From Photobacterium sp. TY1-4 (GTDB lineage: Bacteria; Pseudomonadota; Gammaproteobacteria; Enterobacterales; Vibrionaceae), in NCBI RefSeq assembly GCF_025398175.1, contig NZ_CP099734.1, forward strand, positions 1,736,001 to 1,800,000: 64,000 nucleotides of DNA. Reading direction: 5' to 3'. The notes beneath the pieces are model-generated. The model saw only the letters and a list, made by a program, of their open reading frames with translations. It was not told the DNA's origin and searched no databases. A program made the position numbers and the translations under genes. This document shows, piece by piece, positions 49,431-59,900 of the stretch. Positions within the stretch are counted from its first letter, which is position 1. Every line of letters begins with the position of its first letter.

Positions 49431-51352
49431 TAGGATTCCTTCTGCATTGCTTCCAGCTCTTCCCACCGCTCAAATGCCTGCTCAAATTCAGCTTCAGCCT
49501 CAGCAAGGCGGTTCAGCGTCGCTTGGGTATCATTTTTCACATCTTGGAAGAAGGCAGGATCGTTAATCAGTTCCTGCAGCTGGGCAATTTCGTTTTCCAA
49601 CTCTTCAATTCGCTGCGGCAGGTCTTCCAATTCCTTCTGAAGCTTGTAAGACAACTTCTTCCCGGAACGGGCACGGCTCGCCTGCTGCTTGTTCTCTTCT
49701 TTTTTCTTGGCTGCTTCGATTTGCGCGGCCTGCTCTTTAGCAAGCTGCGACAATGAATTGGCCCGCTGCTCCATGGCATCGTGGTAACCGCCGACATACT
49801 CGTCAATCACCCCGTTTCCTTCAAACAACCAGCTTGTTGTCGCCGTGTTATCAACAAATTGACGGTCGTGACTGACCAAAAGCAGCGTCCCCTGATAATT
49901 GGCAAGAATTTCTTCCAAAAGTTCCAAGGTTTCGATATCCAAATCATTGGTTGGCTCATCGAGTACCAACAAGTTGTTTGGTTTCAGGAACAGTTTGGCC
50001 AGCAGGAGTCGGTTTTTCTCGCCCCCGGACAGGGCTTTCACCGGCGTACGGGCACGGCGCGGATGGAACAGGAAATCCTGCAAATAACCCAACGCATGGC
50101 GGGTCCGGCCATTCACCGTCACTTCTTGCTTCCCGTCTGCCAGGTTATCCATCACCGTTTTTTCCGGATCCAGAATTTCACGGTACTGATCGAAGTACGC
50201 GACTTCGAGTTTGGTCCCGCAATGTAAGTGACCCTGTGACGCCTCCAGCTGCCCCAACAACAGTTTCAACAAAGTACTCTTGCCGCAGCCATTCGGGCCA
50301 ATCAGCGCAATCCGATCGCCACGCATGATGTTAAAGCTGAAGTCTTTCACAATCGGCTTGTCGCCATAGCTGTAGGACAGATGTTCGGCTTCAAAAACAA
50401 TTTTGCCCGAGCGCTTGGCTTCCTGAAGCTGCATATCCGCCTTGCCAACCACTTCCCGTCGTTCGCTGCGTTCGCGACGAAGCTGCTTCAGGGCTCTGAC
50501 CCGACCTTCGTTACGGGTTCGGCGTGCTTTGATCCCCTGACGGATCCACACCTCTTCCTGAGCCAGTTTCTTATCAAATTCCGCATTCTGCTCCGCTTCA
50601 ACGCGTAACAGCTCTTCTTTATCTTCCAGGTACTTTTCATAGTCACCCGGGAAAGAAACCAGCTGACCGCGATCCAGGTCAACAATACGGGTTGCCATCG
50701 ACTGAATAAAGGCCCGGTCGTGAGAAATGAAGACTATAGAGCCACGGAACTCTTTCAGGAAACCTTCCAGCCATTCAATGGTGGCGACATCCAGGTGGTT
50801 GGTCGGCTCATCGAGCAACAGAATATCCGGATCGCACACCAGTGCTCGGGCCAGTGCGGCTTTACGCTGCCAGCCACCGGACAAGTCTTTGAGCTGAGTA
50901 TTCGGCTCCAGTTGCAGATGCTCAAGCACCGCCGTGATTTTGTTGTCAAACTGCCAGGCATCGGCGTGATCGATTTTCTCCTGCGCTTTCGCCATTCGGG
51001 CAAAGTTCGACTCGCTCGGATCATGGCTGACCAGATCCAGCAGATGGTGATACTCACGCAGTACCTGACCCACTTCTGCCAGCCCTTCGGCCACAAAATC
51101 AAACACGCTGCCTTCGGCGTCACGCGGCGGATCCTGCTCTAAGCGCGATACACGCAGTTCAGACTGACGCTGGATCGTCCCGTCGTCCAACAGGACATCG
51201 CCGGCAATGATCTTCATCAGGGTCGACTTGCCGGCGCCGTTGCGACCGACCAGACAGACACGTTCATTCGGTTGAAGCAGAAATTCGGCGCGATCAAGCA
51301 GTGCATGATCGCCATACGCCAACTGCGCGTTACTGATTTTAATTAATGCCAT
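49430..51352 (-). CDS. uup: ABC-F ATPase Uup
   Basis: 640 residues. Two ABC domains have Walker A GRNGAGKST and GPNGCGKST, signatures LSGGWQRK and LSGGEKNR, the linker between them, and the C-terminal coiled coil (from about 545) that marks Uup. It has no membrane domain; Uup is tied to ribosome function and to suppression of transposon excision. It overlaps the glutaredoxin-like gene (14 bp) and is coupled to DUF3466. Confidence 0.95.
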   Translation of the reverse strand: MALIKISNAQLAYGDHALLDRAEFLLQPNERVCLVGRNGAGKSTLMKIIAGDVLLDDGTIQRQSELRVSRLEQDPPRDAEGSVFDFVAEGLAEVGQVLREYHHLLDLVSHDPSESNFARMAKAQEKIDHADAWQFDNKITAVLEHLQLEPNTQLKDLSGGWQRKAALARALVCDPDILLLDEPTNHLDVATIEWLEGFLKEFRGSIVFISHDRAFIQSMATRIVDLDRGQLVSFPGDYEKYLEDKEELLRVEAEQNAEFDKKLAQEEVWIRQGIKARRTRNEGRVRALKQLRRERSERREVVGKADMQLQEAKRSGKIVFEAEHLSYSYGDKPIVKDFSFNIMRGDRIALIGPNGCGKSTLLKLLLGQLEASQGHLHCGTKLEVAYFDQYREILDPEKTVMDNLADGKQEVTVNGRTRHALGYLQDFLFHPRRARTPVKALSGGEKNRLLLAKLFLKPNNLLVLDEPTNDLDIETLELLEEILANYQGTLLLVSHDRQFVDNTATTSWLFEGNGVIDEYVGGYHDAMEQRANSLSQLAKEQAAQIEAAKKKEENKQQASRARSGKKLSYKLQKELEDLPQRIEELENEIAQLQELINDPAFFQDVKNDTQATLNRLAEAEAEFEQAFERWEELEAMQKES

Positions 51353-51590
51353 TACTTTCTAACCATGCTGCAAGCTCAGCGGCATCAAACGGCCAGCCAA
51401 GTTCAGAAATTGAATCGTCGTGAAGTTGAACAGAGAGCACCGGAATGGTGACGCCGTAACGGGAAAAGAGCACATCATCGAAAGCGATATCCACCACTTG
51501 CACGCGCTCTTTCATCCCGGCATCCAGGAGCAGGCCATAGGCCTGCTCACAGAGATGACATCCTTCCGTGCTATATAACGTGATAAGCAC
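51339..51590 (-). CDS. Glutaredoxin-like protein
   Basis: 83 residues. CHLC active site at 11-14 in STEGCHLCEQAYGLL, with the TIPVLSVQL cis-proline segment. DUF836-type glutaredoxin fold. It starts 1 bp before the rlmL stop and overlaps uup, so the operon is rlmL-grx-uup-DUF3466, as in V. cholerae. Confidence 0.9.
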   Translation of the reverse strand: MLITLYSTEGCHLCEQAYGLLLDAGMKERVQVVDIAFDDVLFSRYGVTIPVLSVQLHDDSISELGWPFDAAELAAWLESNGIN

Positions 51591-53729
51591 TTAGTCTTCC
51601 TTGTGTGTGATAATCCAACAGTTGTGGATCTGCTTGTTGCGGGCAAAGTCCAGCGGCAACGTTTTATCAGAGATATTTTTAGCCGTCAGGCCCAGCTCTG
51701 CCAGTTTGTCGAAGTCCATTTTGAAGTGGCGCTTGTTGTTGGAGAATACAATCTGGCCACCCGGACGCAGCATCCGCTTGAGGTTTTCCATCAGCATGAT
51801 GTGATCACGCTGGACATCAAAGCTCTGCGTCATACGCTTCGAGTTCGAGAACGTCGGCGGATCGATAAAGATCAGGTCAAAGCTTTCATCGACTTCCTGC
51901 AACCACTGCAAGCAATCCGCCTGGATAAACTGATGCTGGCGGCCAACCTGACCGTTCAGCGCCATGTTATCCTGCGCCCAACGCAGGTAAGTATTAGACA
52001 TATCGACGGTTGTGGTCGACTTCGCACCACCACAAGCGGCATGCACCGAGGCCGAGCCCGTGTAAGCAAACAGATTCAAGAAGTCTTTCCCCTTGGCCAT
52101 CTCACCCAATTTACGACGGGTGATCCGGTGATCCAGGAACAAGCCGGTATCCAGATAATCATACAGATTCACTTTCAGCTGCACGCCATATTCGTTCACA
52201 TTCATGTGACGCTCAGCGCTGGACAGCTTCTGGTACTGGCTCTTCCCTTTCTGGCGCTCACGAACCTTCAGAATGACTTTGTCATTTTCCACACCCGTGA
52301 CCTGAATCGTCGCACGAAGGATATCCATCAGACGGCGACGTGCCATTTCTTCCGGAACCGACTTCGGCGCGGCGTATTCCTGAATCACCAGAAAATCCTG
52401 ATATTTGTCGATAGCCGCATTGTAGTTCGGCAGATCGGCATCATACAGGCGGTAACACTCGACGCCTTCTTTCTTCGCCCACTTGCTCAGCTTGGCAATA
52501 TTCTTCTTCAGGCGGTTGGCGAAATCCGGCGCGACTTCGGTCTCTTCCAGTTTGCCTTCTGCTTCCCCTTCAACCTGCTGAACGCCGCCACCGGTGATCA
52601 GGTAAGTTTTCAGGACACAATCCAGGGCGCCGTTCCGCAGCTTGAATTGTTTGTCGGCACGCATCCGCAGGCAGCTCAACAACTCATTCGACGCCGAATA
52701 AATAGCCGCGCTTGAACCGGTAAACGCCAGTTTCAAACGCTTACCAAATTCTGTATACAGGCTGATCAGCTCCGGCGTTGTTCCCAGACGCTCACCATAA
52801 GGCGGGTTACACAGGATCACGCCATTTTCAAAACCAGTCGGACACATCAGCTGCGTCGCATCACCATAATCGAAGTCAATCAGCTCACTGACGCCGGCAC
52901 GGGCGGCGTTCGCACGGGCAATACTCAATACTCGACGGTCCTGCTCACGGCCAAAGAACTTGGTTTCGACCTTCGCCGGGCCACGACGGGCTTTGACATT
53001 CGCTTCGGCGTGAATTTCCAGCCAGGTTTCACGGTCGAAATCTTTGATCGACTCAAATCCCCAACGTTTACGCTTGATACCCGGCGCAATATCCGCCGCG
53101 ATCATTGCCGCTTCAATCAGCAAAGTACCGGAACCACACATCGGATCGAGCAGCGGTTTCTCCGATGTCCAGCCACTTTTCATCACCAGCGCAGCAGCAT
53201 GGGTTTCACGCAGTGGCGCTTTACCTGCATCGGTACGGTAACCCCGTTGATGCAGGCCACTCCCGGCCATATCCAGACCCAACACCCCTTTTTCACCAGA
53301 CAGGCGCATATGGATGCGAAGATCCGGGTTCTGACGGTCAATGTTCGGGCGTGGCATATCCGCTTTGGTAAAGCGGTCCACAATGGCATCTTTAACTTTT
53401 AATGCGCCGTACTGACTGTTACGGATTTCACGGTTGGTCCCGTTGAAATCGACAATAATGCGGGTATTGCTGCTGAAGTAATTCGGCCAGTTGATTGCCG
53501 TCGCACCCAGGTAGAGATCCATATCGTCACGAACGTCAAATTCGCCCAGCACCTGGATGATACGGGAAGCGACACGCGTCCAGAGACAACAACGATACGC
53601 TTCTGCCTGCGCAGCCTTAAAACGGACGCCGGCATGGACAACCTGGATCTGCTGTGCGCCAAGTTGTTCTAATTCTTCTGCAAGGAGGTTCTCAAGACCT
53701 CGGGAAGTGATAGCTAGATATTGATTCAT
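51591..53729 (-). CDS. rlmL: 23S rRNA methyltransferase RlmL (RlmKL)
   Basis: 712 residues. An N-terminal THUMP domain is followed by the RlmL domain ([26 protein letters not shown]) and the RlmK domain ([25 protein letters not shown]). It makes m2G2445 and m7G2069 in 23S rRNA. Length is normal. It heads the operon; its promoter lies in the long gap upstream. Confidence 0.97.
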   Translation of the reverse strand: MNQYLAITSRGLENLLAEELEQLGAQQIQVVHAGVRFKAAQAEAYRCCLWTRVASRIIQVLGEFDVRDDMDLYLGATAINWPNYFSSNTRIIVDFNGTNREIRNSQYGALKVKDAIVDRFTKADMPRPNIDRQNPDLRIHMRLSGEKGVLGLDMAGSGLHQRGYRTDAGKAPLRETHAAALVMKSGWTSEKPLLDPMCGSGTLLIEAAMIAADIAPGIKRKRWGFESIKDFDRETWLEIHAEANVKARRGPAKVETKFFGREQDRRVLSIARANAARAGVSELIDFDYGDATQLMCPTGFENGVILCNPPYGERLGTTPELISLYTEFGKRLKLAFTGSSAAIYSASNELLSCLRMRADKQFKLRNGALDCVLKTYLITGGGVQQVEGEAEGKLEETEVAPDFANRLKKNIAKLSKWAKKEGVECYRLYDADLPNYNAAIDKYQDFLVIQEYAAPKSVPEEMARRRLMDILRATIQVTGVENDKVILKVRERQKGKSQYQKLSSAERHMNVNEYGVQLKVNLYDYLDTGLFLDHRITRRKLGEMAKGKDFLNLFAYTGSASVHAACGGAKSTTTVDMSNTYLRWAQDNMALNGQVGRQHQFIQADCLQWLQEVDESFDLIFIDPPTFSNSKRMTQSFDVQRDHIMLMENLKRMLRPGGQIVFSNNKRHFKMDFDKLAELGLTAKNISDKTLPLDFARNKQIHNCWIITHKED

Positions 53730-53752
53730 GGGGTTCTTTTCACATATATGTT

Positions 53753-54852
53753 GCCGGGAATTATAACCGAAATCAGACCAAATACCTTGCGCTAAACCGC
53801 CCCGAACTGACTGTTTAACTAAAAAAGCGCCAACCCTTTCAACACACCATGTTTTTGAAGCGCCTCAGGTTCGCCCAACGGGAAACAATCCCGCATCGTT
53901 TAACGCGTTTCCTGATAAACACAATCTGAATTACCTGCAGTCCAGCATTGTTGATGTGAGTACACACTGCTGCATTTGTCAGCTGTTCCCATTCATCAAC
54001 AATTGCCCCGCAACATTATCCACACACAGAAACAGTATCTTATACAATTGATTTTAAAAGAAAATAGTTAATCCACTCATCTCATCAAGTTGTTAACACT
54101 CAAGTTATGCGTGATTACTTACCAACCCAAGCGCCTTCTGGGCACGAATATAAAACCAATTCTTTCCTACCTGGAAACTATTTCCTGACGGGAAAATATG
54201 GCACCTGTTATTCGATTTCAGGATTGGGGAAATTGGGGAAGATCTTCATAAATACTTTAAAAATCAGCGCTAAAATAGTGGTACTTTTTTGCTCAATTTT
54301 GACAAAAAGAGGCAAAAAAAAAGTGCTAATTTTTTGGAAATTTCGAATTAAAGTCACTTAATTTGTTCAAAAATAAACCTTATTTTCGTTACAAATAAAT
54401 GCCCTTATAAAAGTAGTGGATGTTTATTGCGCGGTTTAATTTCAGTGACTTCCCGATCTCAAACGTCGGAGACTCTCCTCTCCAGCGCTCAACAATAAAG
54501 CGCTTAATCATCGTCATGAGCTGGTCGGGGAAAGGAGCACGTCAGTGATGTTTGTTAAACGTATCCAGGAGACATTTGAAGGCACGTTTGCCCAATGGGG
54601 CATATCGTCAATTGGCCACACGACAGAAATCCATCCTACCGGCTCAGGCATTCATGGAAAGAGGACAGGGAGCGGTAGCGGCGATTCATCGCAGAGGTAG
54701 CGTCTGACAGCGTATTTGAGAGCAACTTAATGGGGACTGAGAGTGGACGTATCGCAGGGGACAGATGTTTTTAAATTGGAGGTAATGGCACCGGCCCAAG
54801 GCGGGCCTCGTTCAGCAGGAGAGATTTACCGGATGGGAATCATCCCCTGCTG
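53753..54852. other. 1.1-kb intergenic region between rlmL and zapC
   Basis: Very AT-rich between 54040 and 54430 and more balanced afterwards. An 84-codon ORF (54107-54361) lacks a ribosome site and looks like chance. A hairpin AGCGCT - N9 - AGCGCT lies at 54483-54503. A 50-codon ORF with a good ribosome site is at 54548-54700. Otherwise I see nothing that I can name. Confidence 0.5.
54548..54700 (+). CDS. Possible 50-residue ORF of unknown function
   Basis: ATG at 54548 (GTG three bases earlier) preceded by AAAGGAG. Sequence MFVKRIQETFEGTFAQWGIS, then a glycine/serine-rich basic end. No similarity that I recognise. It could be a real small gene or a remnant. Confidence 0.3.
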   Translation: MFVKRIQETFEGTFAQWGISSIGHTTEIHPTGSGIHGKRTGSGSGDSSQR

Positions 54853-55392
54853 TTAGCCAACAAGCGCAAAATTGACATGTTTTTCAATTATATAGGCTTG
54901 CATACGATCGTTCATCACCTTGATAGTGTCGCAAAATGCCATCTCTTTAGTACTGGTCAGTGACAGCGGCGACTCTTCCGCCAGCATACAGAGGCTGGCA
55001 CAACCACTATTTTCGATCACCAGGTATTTTGCTGTTCCGAACTCGGTTTCCAGCGTCACGATATCCGCTTCTTGCGGTTCGCACGTCTCTCCCTGAGTGT
55101 GGAAAAACCAGCTTTTCGGCATCATGGGCTTGTGAAAACGACTAGCGGCCACCGCATTGAGGGCCAGTTCGGCTTTGCGGGGCTCGGAAAGCTCCAGATC
55201 CGCAATACTCTCCACAAAAGTCTGATACACACTGGCATCATCAACGGTAAAGTCTGTCCGTTCATAGGCAGCGGTGATCAGGTGCTTCGTCGGAATAGAG
55301 ACCCGAAAAATCATTTCATCGCCCAAATCTAACATCAGGGAATCATGCCTTGAGTCAAAATACCATGTCCATGAGTTGTTAGGCTTCAGCAT
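54853..55392 (-). CDS. zapC: Cell division protein ZapC
   Basis: 179 residues, typical length. It starts with WTWYFDSRHDSLMLDLGDEM and contains PMMPKSWFFH, both typical for ZapC, an FtsZ-ring stabilising protein. It lies between pyrD and rlmL as in E. coli and vibrios. Confidence 0.9.
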   Translation of the reverse strand: MLKPNNSWTWYFDSRHDSLMLDLGDEMIFRVSIPTKHLITAAYERTDFTVDDASVYQTFVESIADLELSEPRKAELALNAVAASRFHKPMMPKSWFFHTQGETCEPQEADIVTLETEFGTAKYLVIENSGCASLCMLAEESPLSLTSTKEMAFCDTIKVMNDRMQAYIIEKHVNFALVG

Positions 55393-55578
55393 GTAACTAC
55401 TCCAAAATCAGTTCTTTATACTGCTTATCCAACGACATAGAAAAAACTTTAGGAGAATTTTACTGTGCCGATATCAAAATAAAAGGGGAAATAAACTGCT
55501 GATCTTGATGAGATTCTGCTGAAAGTTTGACAAAAATCAGGCTTATTCGGATCTTGGGATAGTTACAGACAAAAATAA

Positions 55579-55605
55579 AGCCCCTCAATGATCATTGCAG
55601 GGGCT
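55579..55605 (-). terminator. Terminator of pyrD
   Basis: AGCCCCTCAATG / ATTGCAGGGGCT hairpin with one mismatch, 28 bp after the pyrD stop and followed on the minus strand by TTTATTTTT. Confidence 0.85.
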
Positions 55606-55632
55606 CTTCGAAATACGCTATCGAAACAATGG

Positions 55633-56643
55633 TTAAATATTGGTCACGATATCTTTCACCAGCTTCGGACCGTGATAGATGAAGCCGGAATAGACCTGCA
55701 CCAGCTGCGCACCGGCCATCATCTTCTCTCTTGCCGCAACAGCAGAGTCGATACCGCCGACACCAATGATTGGTAGCGCGCCATCCAGCTCTTCAGCAAG
55801 ACGACGAATCACTTCGGTACTGCGATTCTGTAGCGGACGTCCACTCAGCCCCCCTGCCTCATCACAATGCGGCATGTCTTTGACTAATGCACGATCTAGC
55901 GTGGTGTTGGTCGCAATAACGCCATCGATATCATTCTTGATCAGTGACTGGGCAATCTGGCTGATCTCATGATCTTCAAGATCCGGCGCGATCTTCAGCG
56001 CCAGCGGGACATACTTACCATGCTTCTCGGCCAGCGCTTTCTGTTTTTGCTTCAGTTGAGACAGGAGATCATCCAAGGCTTCACCGTACTGCAAGGAACG
56101 CAGCCCCGGCGTGTTCGGCGAGGAAATGTTTACCGTGATGTACCCTGCATAAGGATAAACTTTATCCATACAGATCAGGTAATCTTCTGCACCTTTCTCT
56201 ACCGGCGTATCTTTATTTTTACCGATGTTGATCCCGATGACACCGTCATACTTGGCTTTTTTGACGTTCTCTACCAGTTGATCAACCCCGAGGTTATTGA
56301 AACCAAAACGGTTGATAATCCCTTCTGCCGGAATCACCCGGAACAAACGTGGCTTGTCATTACCAGGCTGCGGACGCGGAGTGACGGTGCCCACTTCGAC
56401 AAAGCCAAATCCCATGGCGCCGAAGGCATCAATACATTCACCGTTCTTATCCAGACCTGCAGCAAGGCCAACTGGGTTTTTAAATTTGATTCCCATGACT
56501 TCGACGGGACGATCAGGAACGTGTTGTCGGTAGAGAAGATCGAGAGGAGTGCCAGTAAAGCGAGAAAGATTTTTGATTGCCAGATCATGTGCTTTTTCAG
56601 CGTCAAGCTGAAAGATTGCGGATCGAGCGAGGCGGTAAAACAT
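55633..56643 (-). CDS. pyrD: Dihydroorotate dehydrogenase (quinone), class 2
   Basis: 336 residues. An N-terminal membrane-associated helix is followed by the FMN barrel with [11 protein letters not shown], catalytic serine in [14 protein letters not shown] and GVGGIDS near the end. It oxidises dihydroorotate to orotate in pyrimidine synthesis, passing electrons to quinone. Monocistronic. Confidence 0.97.
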   Translation of the reverse strand: MFYRLARSAIFQLDAEKAHDLAIKNLSRFTGTPLDLLYRQHVPDRPVEVMGIKFKNPVGLAAGLDKNGECIDAFGAMGFGFVEVGTVTPRPQPGNDKPRLFRVIPAEGIINRFGFNNLGVDQLVENVKKAKYDGVIGINIGKNKDTPVEKGAEDYLICMDKVYPYAGYITVNISSPNTPGLRSLQYGEALDDLLSQLKQKQKALAEKHGKYVPLALKIAPDLEDHEISQIAQSLIKNDIDGVIATNTTLDRALVKDMPHCDEAGGLSGRPLQNRSTEVIRRLAEELDGALPIIGVGGIDSAVAAREKMMAGAQLVQVYSGFIYHGPKLVKDIVTNI

Positions 56644-56916
56644 TGTACCTCCTAATAAAAGCCCCGTATAAACGGGATGACATTATTCACAGAAATATCG
56701 CTAAATACAACGACTATTTTCGATTTTCTTCATCAAAAACAGCCCTTTTCTTCAATTACGCACCGTGATTGCATAAAAGTAACAGTTTTCAGGCAAACGA
56801 TTACGCTATGGTAACAGGAAGATCACGCCGTCACGCTTCAGGTTCCCTCCCTTCGTTATACAATCGCCAAGCATGACAGCAAGATATAGCTTCCCTCCAA
56901 ATCATAGCCATAAAAA
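56644..56916. other. Intergenic region between pyrD and gdhB
   Basis: About 270 bp with the pyrD promoter presumably inside (AT-rich 56690-56770). No other gene or site found. Confidence 0.5.
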
Positions 56917-56942
56917 AACCGCTATGCCGGAGCATAGCGGTT
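56917..56942 (-). terminator. Terminator of gdhB
   Basis: AACCGCTATGC / GCATAGCGGTT stem with a four-base loop and a T7 run on the minus strand. Confidence 0.9.
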
Positions 56943-56981
56943 TCATTCAGTTCAGCGTCAATGTCGCTGTGCCTGGGGGCC

Positions 56982-59900
56982 TTACACGGCCGGACGGCAG
57001 TTCAGGTTCAGCAACATCAGCTCACGCAGGGCAACCGAGAACTTGGCGAACTCATGGGTGGTGCCCACTTTGAATTCAGCCAGCACGGTGTTCCAGCGCT
57101 GAATTGCAACCTTATGCTCAGCTTTCCAGTCTTTAATCAAGACTTCAGCTTCCTTCCCTTCCGGACATGCCGTGATCACTGCAGAAGTCAGCTGGCGTTG
57201 CTGCCAATCCAGATCTTCGCGGAACGAAGCGCGTGCCAGGGCCTGCCAGTGGTTCTCAACCGGCTGATTATGAACTTGCTGCAAGAACCAGTGTAGAGAC
57301 AGGTCCGCACCCACCACAAAGTACACGCGGGAGATAAAGTTGATGTCTTTATCCAGCTCTTTGGTGATCTGGGCGATATCCAGCGCAGAGTACAGACTGC
57401 TCAGGCGGGCAATACCGTGTGCCAGCGCTTCAGGTACACCCTGTTCAATCATAACATTCGCTTGATCATCATGCTCTTTCACTTCTTCAGTGACAAGGTA
57501 ACTTTCCAAATTATCCTGTAGTTTCTGGACAACTGGCTGGTAAAACGCAATTTGCTGTTCGATACCCAACTGGCGGTCACGGTTACGCAACATCCAGCGT
57601 GTGACGCGGCGCAGCATACGACGACAACGATACAGCATGTCGTATTGCACCTGGGCAGCAACCTCGTTATCCAGTTCACGGATCTGGTCGAAGAACTTGT
57701 CAAAGCCGTAAATCTCACGACCGACAGCATAAGCAGAAGCGATTTCGGAGACCGATGCCCCTGTCTCTTCCTGCAGGCGCGTCACAAAGTTACAACCCAT
57801 CTCGTTAGACATTTGATTTGCCAGCGAGGTCGCAATCAGCTCCTGACGCAGCGGGTGCAGATCCATCTTATCGCTGTACTTCTCTTGCAGCTCTTTCGGG
57901 AAGTAAGCCGGCAACAGACGGGCATGGTAAGGATCGTTGGCGATCTCGTCAGTCACCATCTCCTCTTTCAGAACCATCTTGCCGTAGGCGACCAGAACCG
58001 CCAGCTCCGGACGTGTCAGGCCCATGCCTGATTTTTCACGCTCAGCCAGGGTATCGTCATCCGGCAGGTATTCCAGGTTCCGATCCAGCTTGCCTTCTTT
58101 TTCCAGGTGATGAATAAAGCGAATCTGCTCTTTCAGCAACTGAACTTGCTGCTGCTGCGTGACAGAAATTGACTCACTCTGGCAATAGGCATCATCCAGA
58201 ACAATCTCGCCGACTTCATCTTCCATTCGCACAAGCAGTTCGTTGCGCTGCTTGTAAGTCAGGTCACCGCTGGCGACCAGACCATTCAGCAGGATCTTGA
58301 TGTTGACTTCGTTATCTGAACAGTCAACACCACCCACATTATCCACAAAGTCGGTATTAACCAGACCACCGGTCTTCGCAAATTCAACACGGCCCAGCTG
58401 GGTCATCCCCAGGTTGCCGCCTTCACCGACGACCTTAGCACGCAACTCACCGCCGTTGATCCGCAGCACATCATTCGCACGGTCGCCTACATCCGCATTG
58501 GTTTCACTGGCCGCTTTGACGTAAGTCCCGATCCCACCGTTCCACAGCAGATCCACTTCCATTTTCAGGATCATCTGGATCAACTCGTTCGGCGGTACGC
58601 TCTGCTTACGGGTACCCAACAGTTTCTGGATTTGCGGTGTCAGCTTGATCGACTTGCTGCGACGGGAGAAGATACCGCCCCCTTCCGAGATCAGGCTCAT
58701 GTCGTAATCTTCCCAGCTTGAACGCGGCAGGTTGAACAGACGGTTCCGCTCTTCCCAACTGCTCGCTGAATCCGGATTCGGATCCAGGAAGATATGCATA
58801 TGGTTGAATGCTGCGACCAGGCGAATGTGTTTCGACAGCAGCATCCCGTTACCGAAGACGTCCCCAGCCATGTCACCGATCCCCGCACAGGTGAAATCAG
58901 TAGTCTGGCAGTTGATGCCCAGCTCACGGAAGTGACGCTTCACTGATTCCCAACCACCGCGGGCCGTGATCCCCATTTTCTTATGGTCATAACCGTTCGA
59001 ACCACCGGATGCGAATGCATCGCCCAGCCAGAAGTTATAATCATCAGACACTGAGTTAGCCAGATCCGAGAACGTTGCCGTCCCTTTATCTGCCGCAACA
59101 ACCAGATATGGGTCGTCGTCATCATGGCGGACCACGTCGGCTGGTGGCAGTAGGTCACCATCAACGATATTGTCGGTTACATCCAGCAGCGCACGAATAA
59201 AGCGCTTGTAACAACGTTGTCCTTCCGCCCAGATTTCTTCACGCGTCGTCAGCTGTGGCTGACGTTTACACACGAAACCACCCTTCGCGCCGACCGGCAC
59301 AATCACCGTGTTCTTCACCTGTTGCGCTTTCACCAGACCCAGAATCTCAGTCCGGAAATCTTCCTGACGGTCAGACCAACGCAGACCACCCCGGGCAACT
59401 TTACCGCCGCGCAGGTGCACGCCCTCAATGTCCGGTGCGTACACGAAGATCTCGAAGAATGGGACCGGTGCCGGGATTTCCGGGATCTCAGACGGACGCA
59501 GTTTCAATGACAGCCATGGTTTCGGCTTGCCTTGCTCATCTTTCTGATAGTAGTTGGTGCGCTGGGTCGCCAGGATCATTTCCATGTAGCGGCGAATGAT
59601 CCGGTCGTCATCCAGGCTTTCTACTTTATCCAGTTTCTTGTTCAGCTTCGCAATCAGATCCTGCTCAGCTTTTTCCGTGTATTTCTTCTTCGGATTGAAA
59701 CGCAGCGCAAACAGGGACACCAGATCACGCGCCAGATCGCTGTGATTTGACAGCGTCTCTTCAATGTAGTGCTGACTGAACGGGAATCCGACCTGACGCA
59801 TATAACGGGCGTAGCTTCGAACGATCGTGACTTGGCGACCAGTTAAACCGGCACACAGCACGAGGCGGTTAAAACCATCGCTTTCAATATCGTTATGCCA

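Noticed and set aside
51603..52715. 370-codon plus-strand ORF opposite rlmL
   Set aside because: Shadow of the rlmL coding sequence; no recognisable domain or start signal.
54107..54361. 84-codon ORF in the rlmL-zapC gap
   Set aside because: No ribosome site, very AT-rich, lysine/isoleucine-rich composition expected by chance in such DNA.
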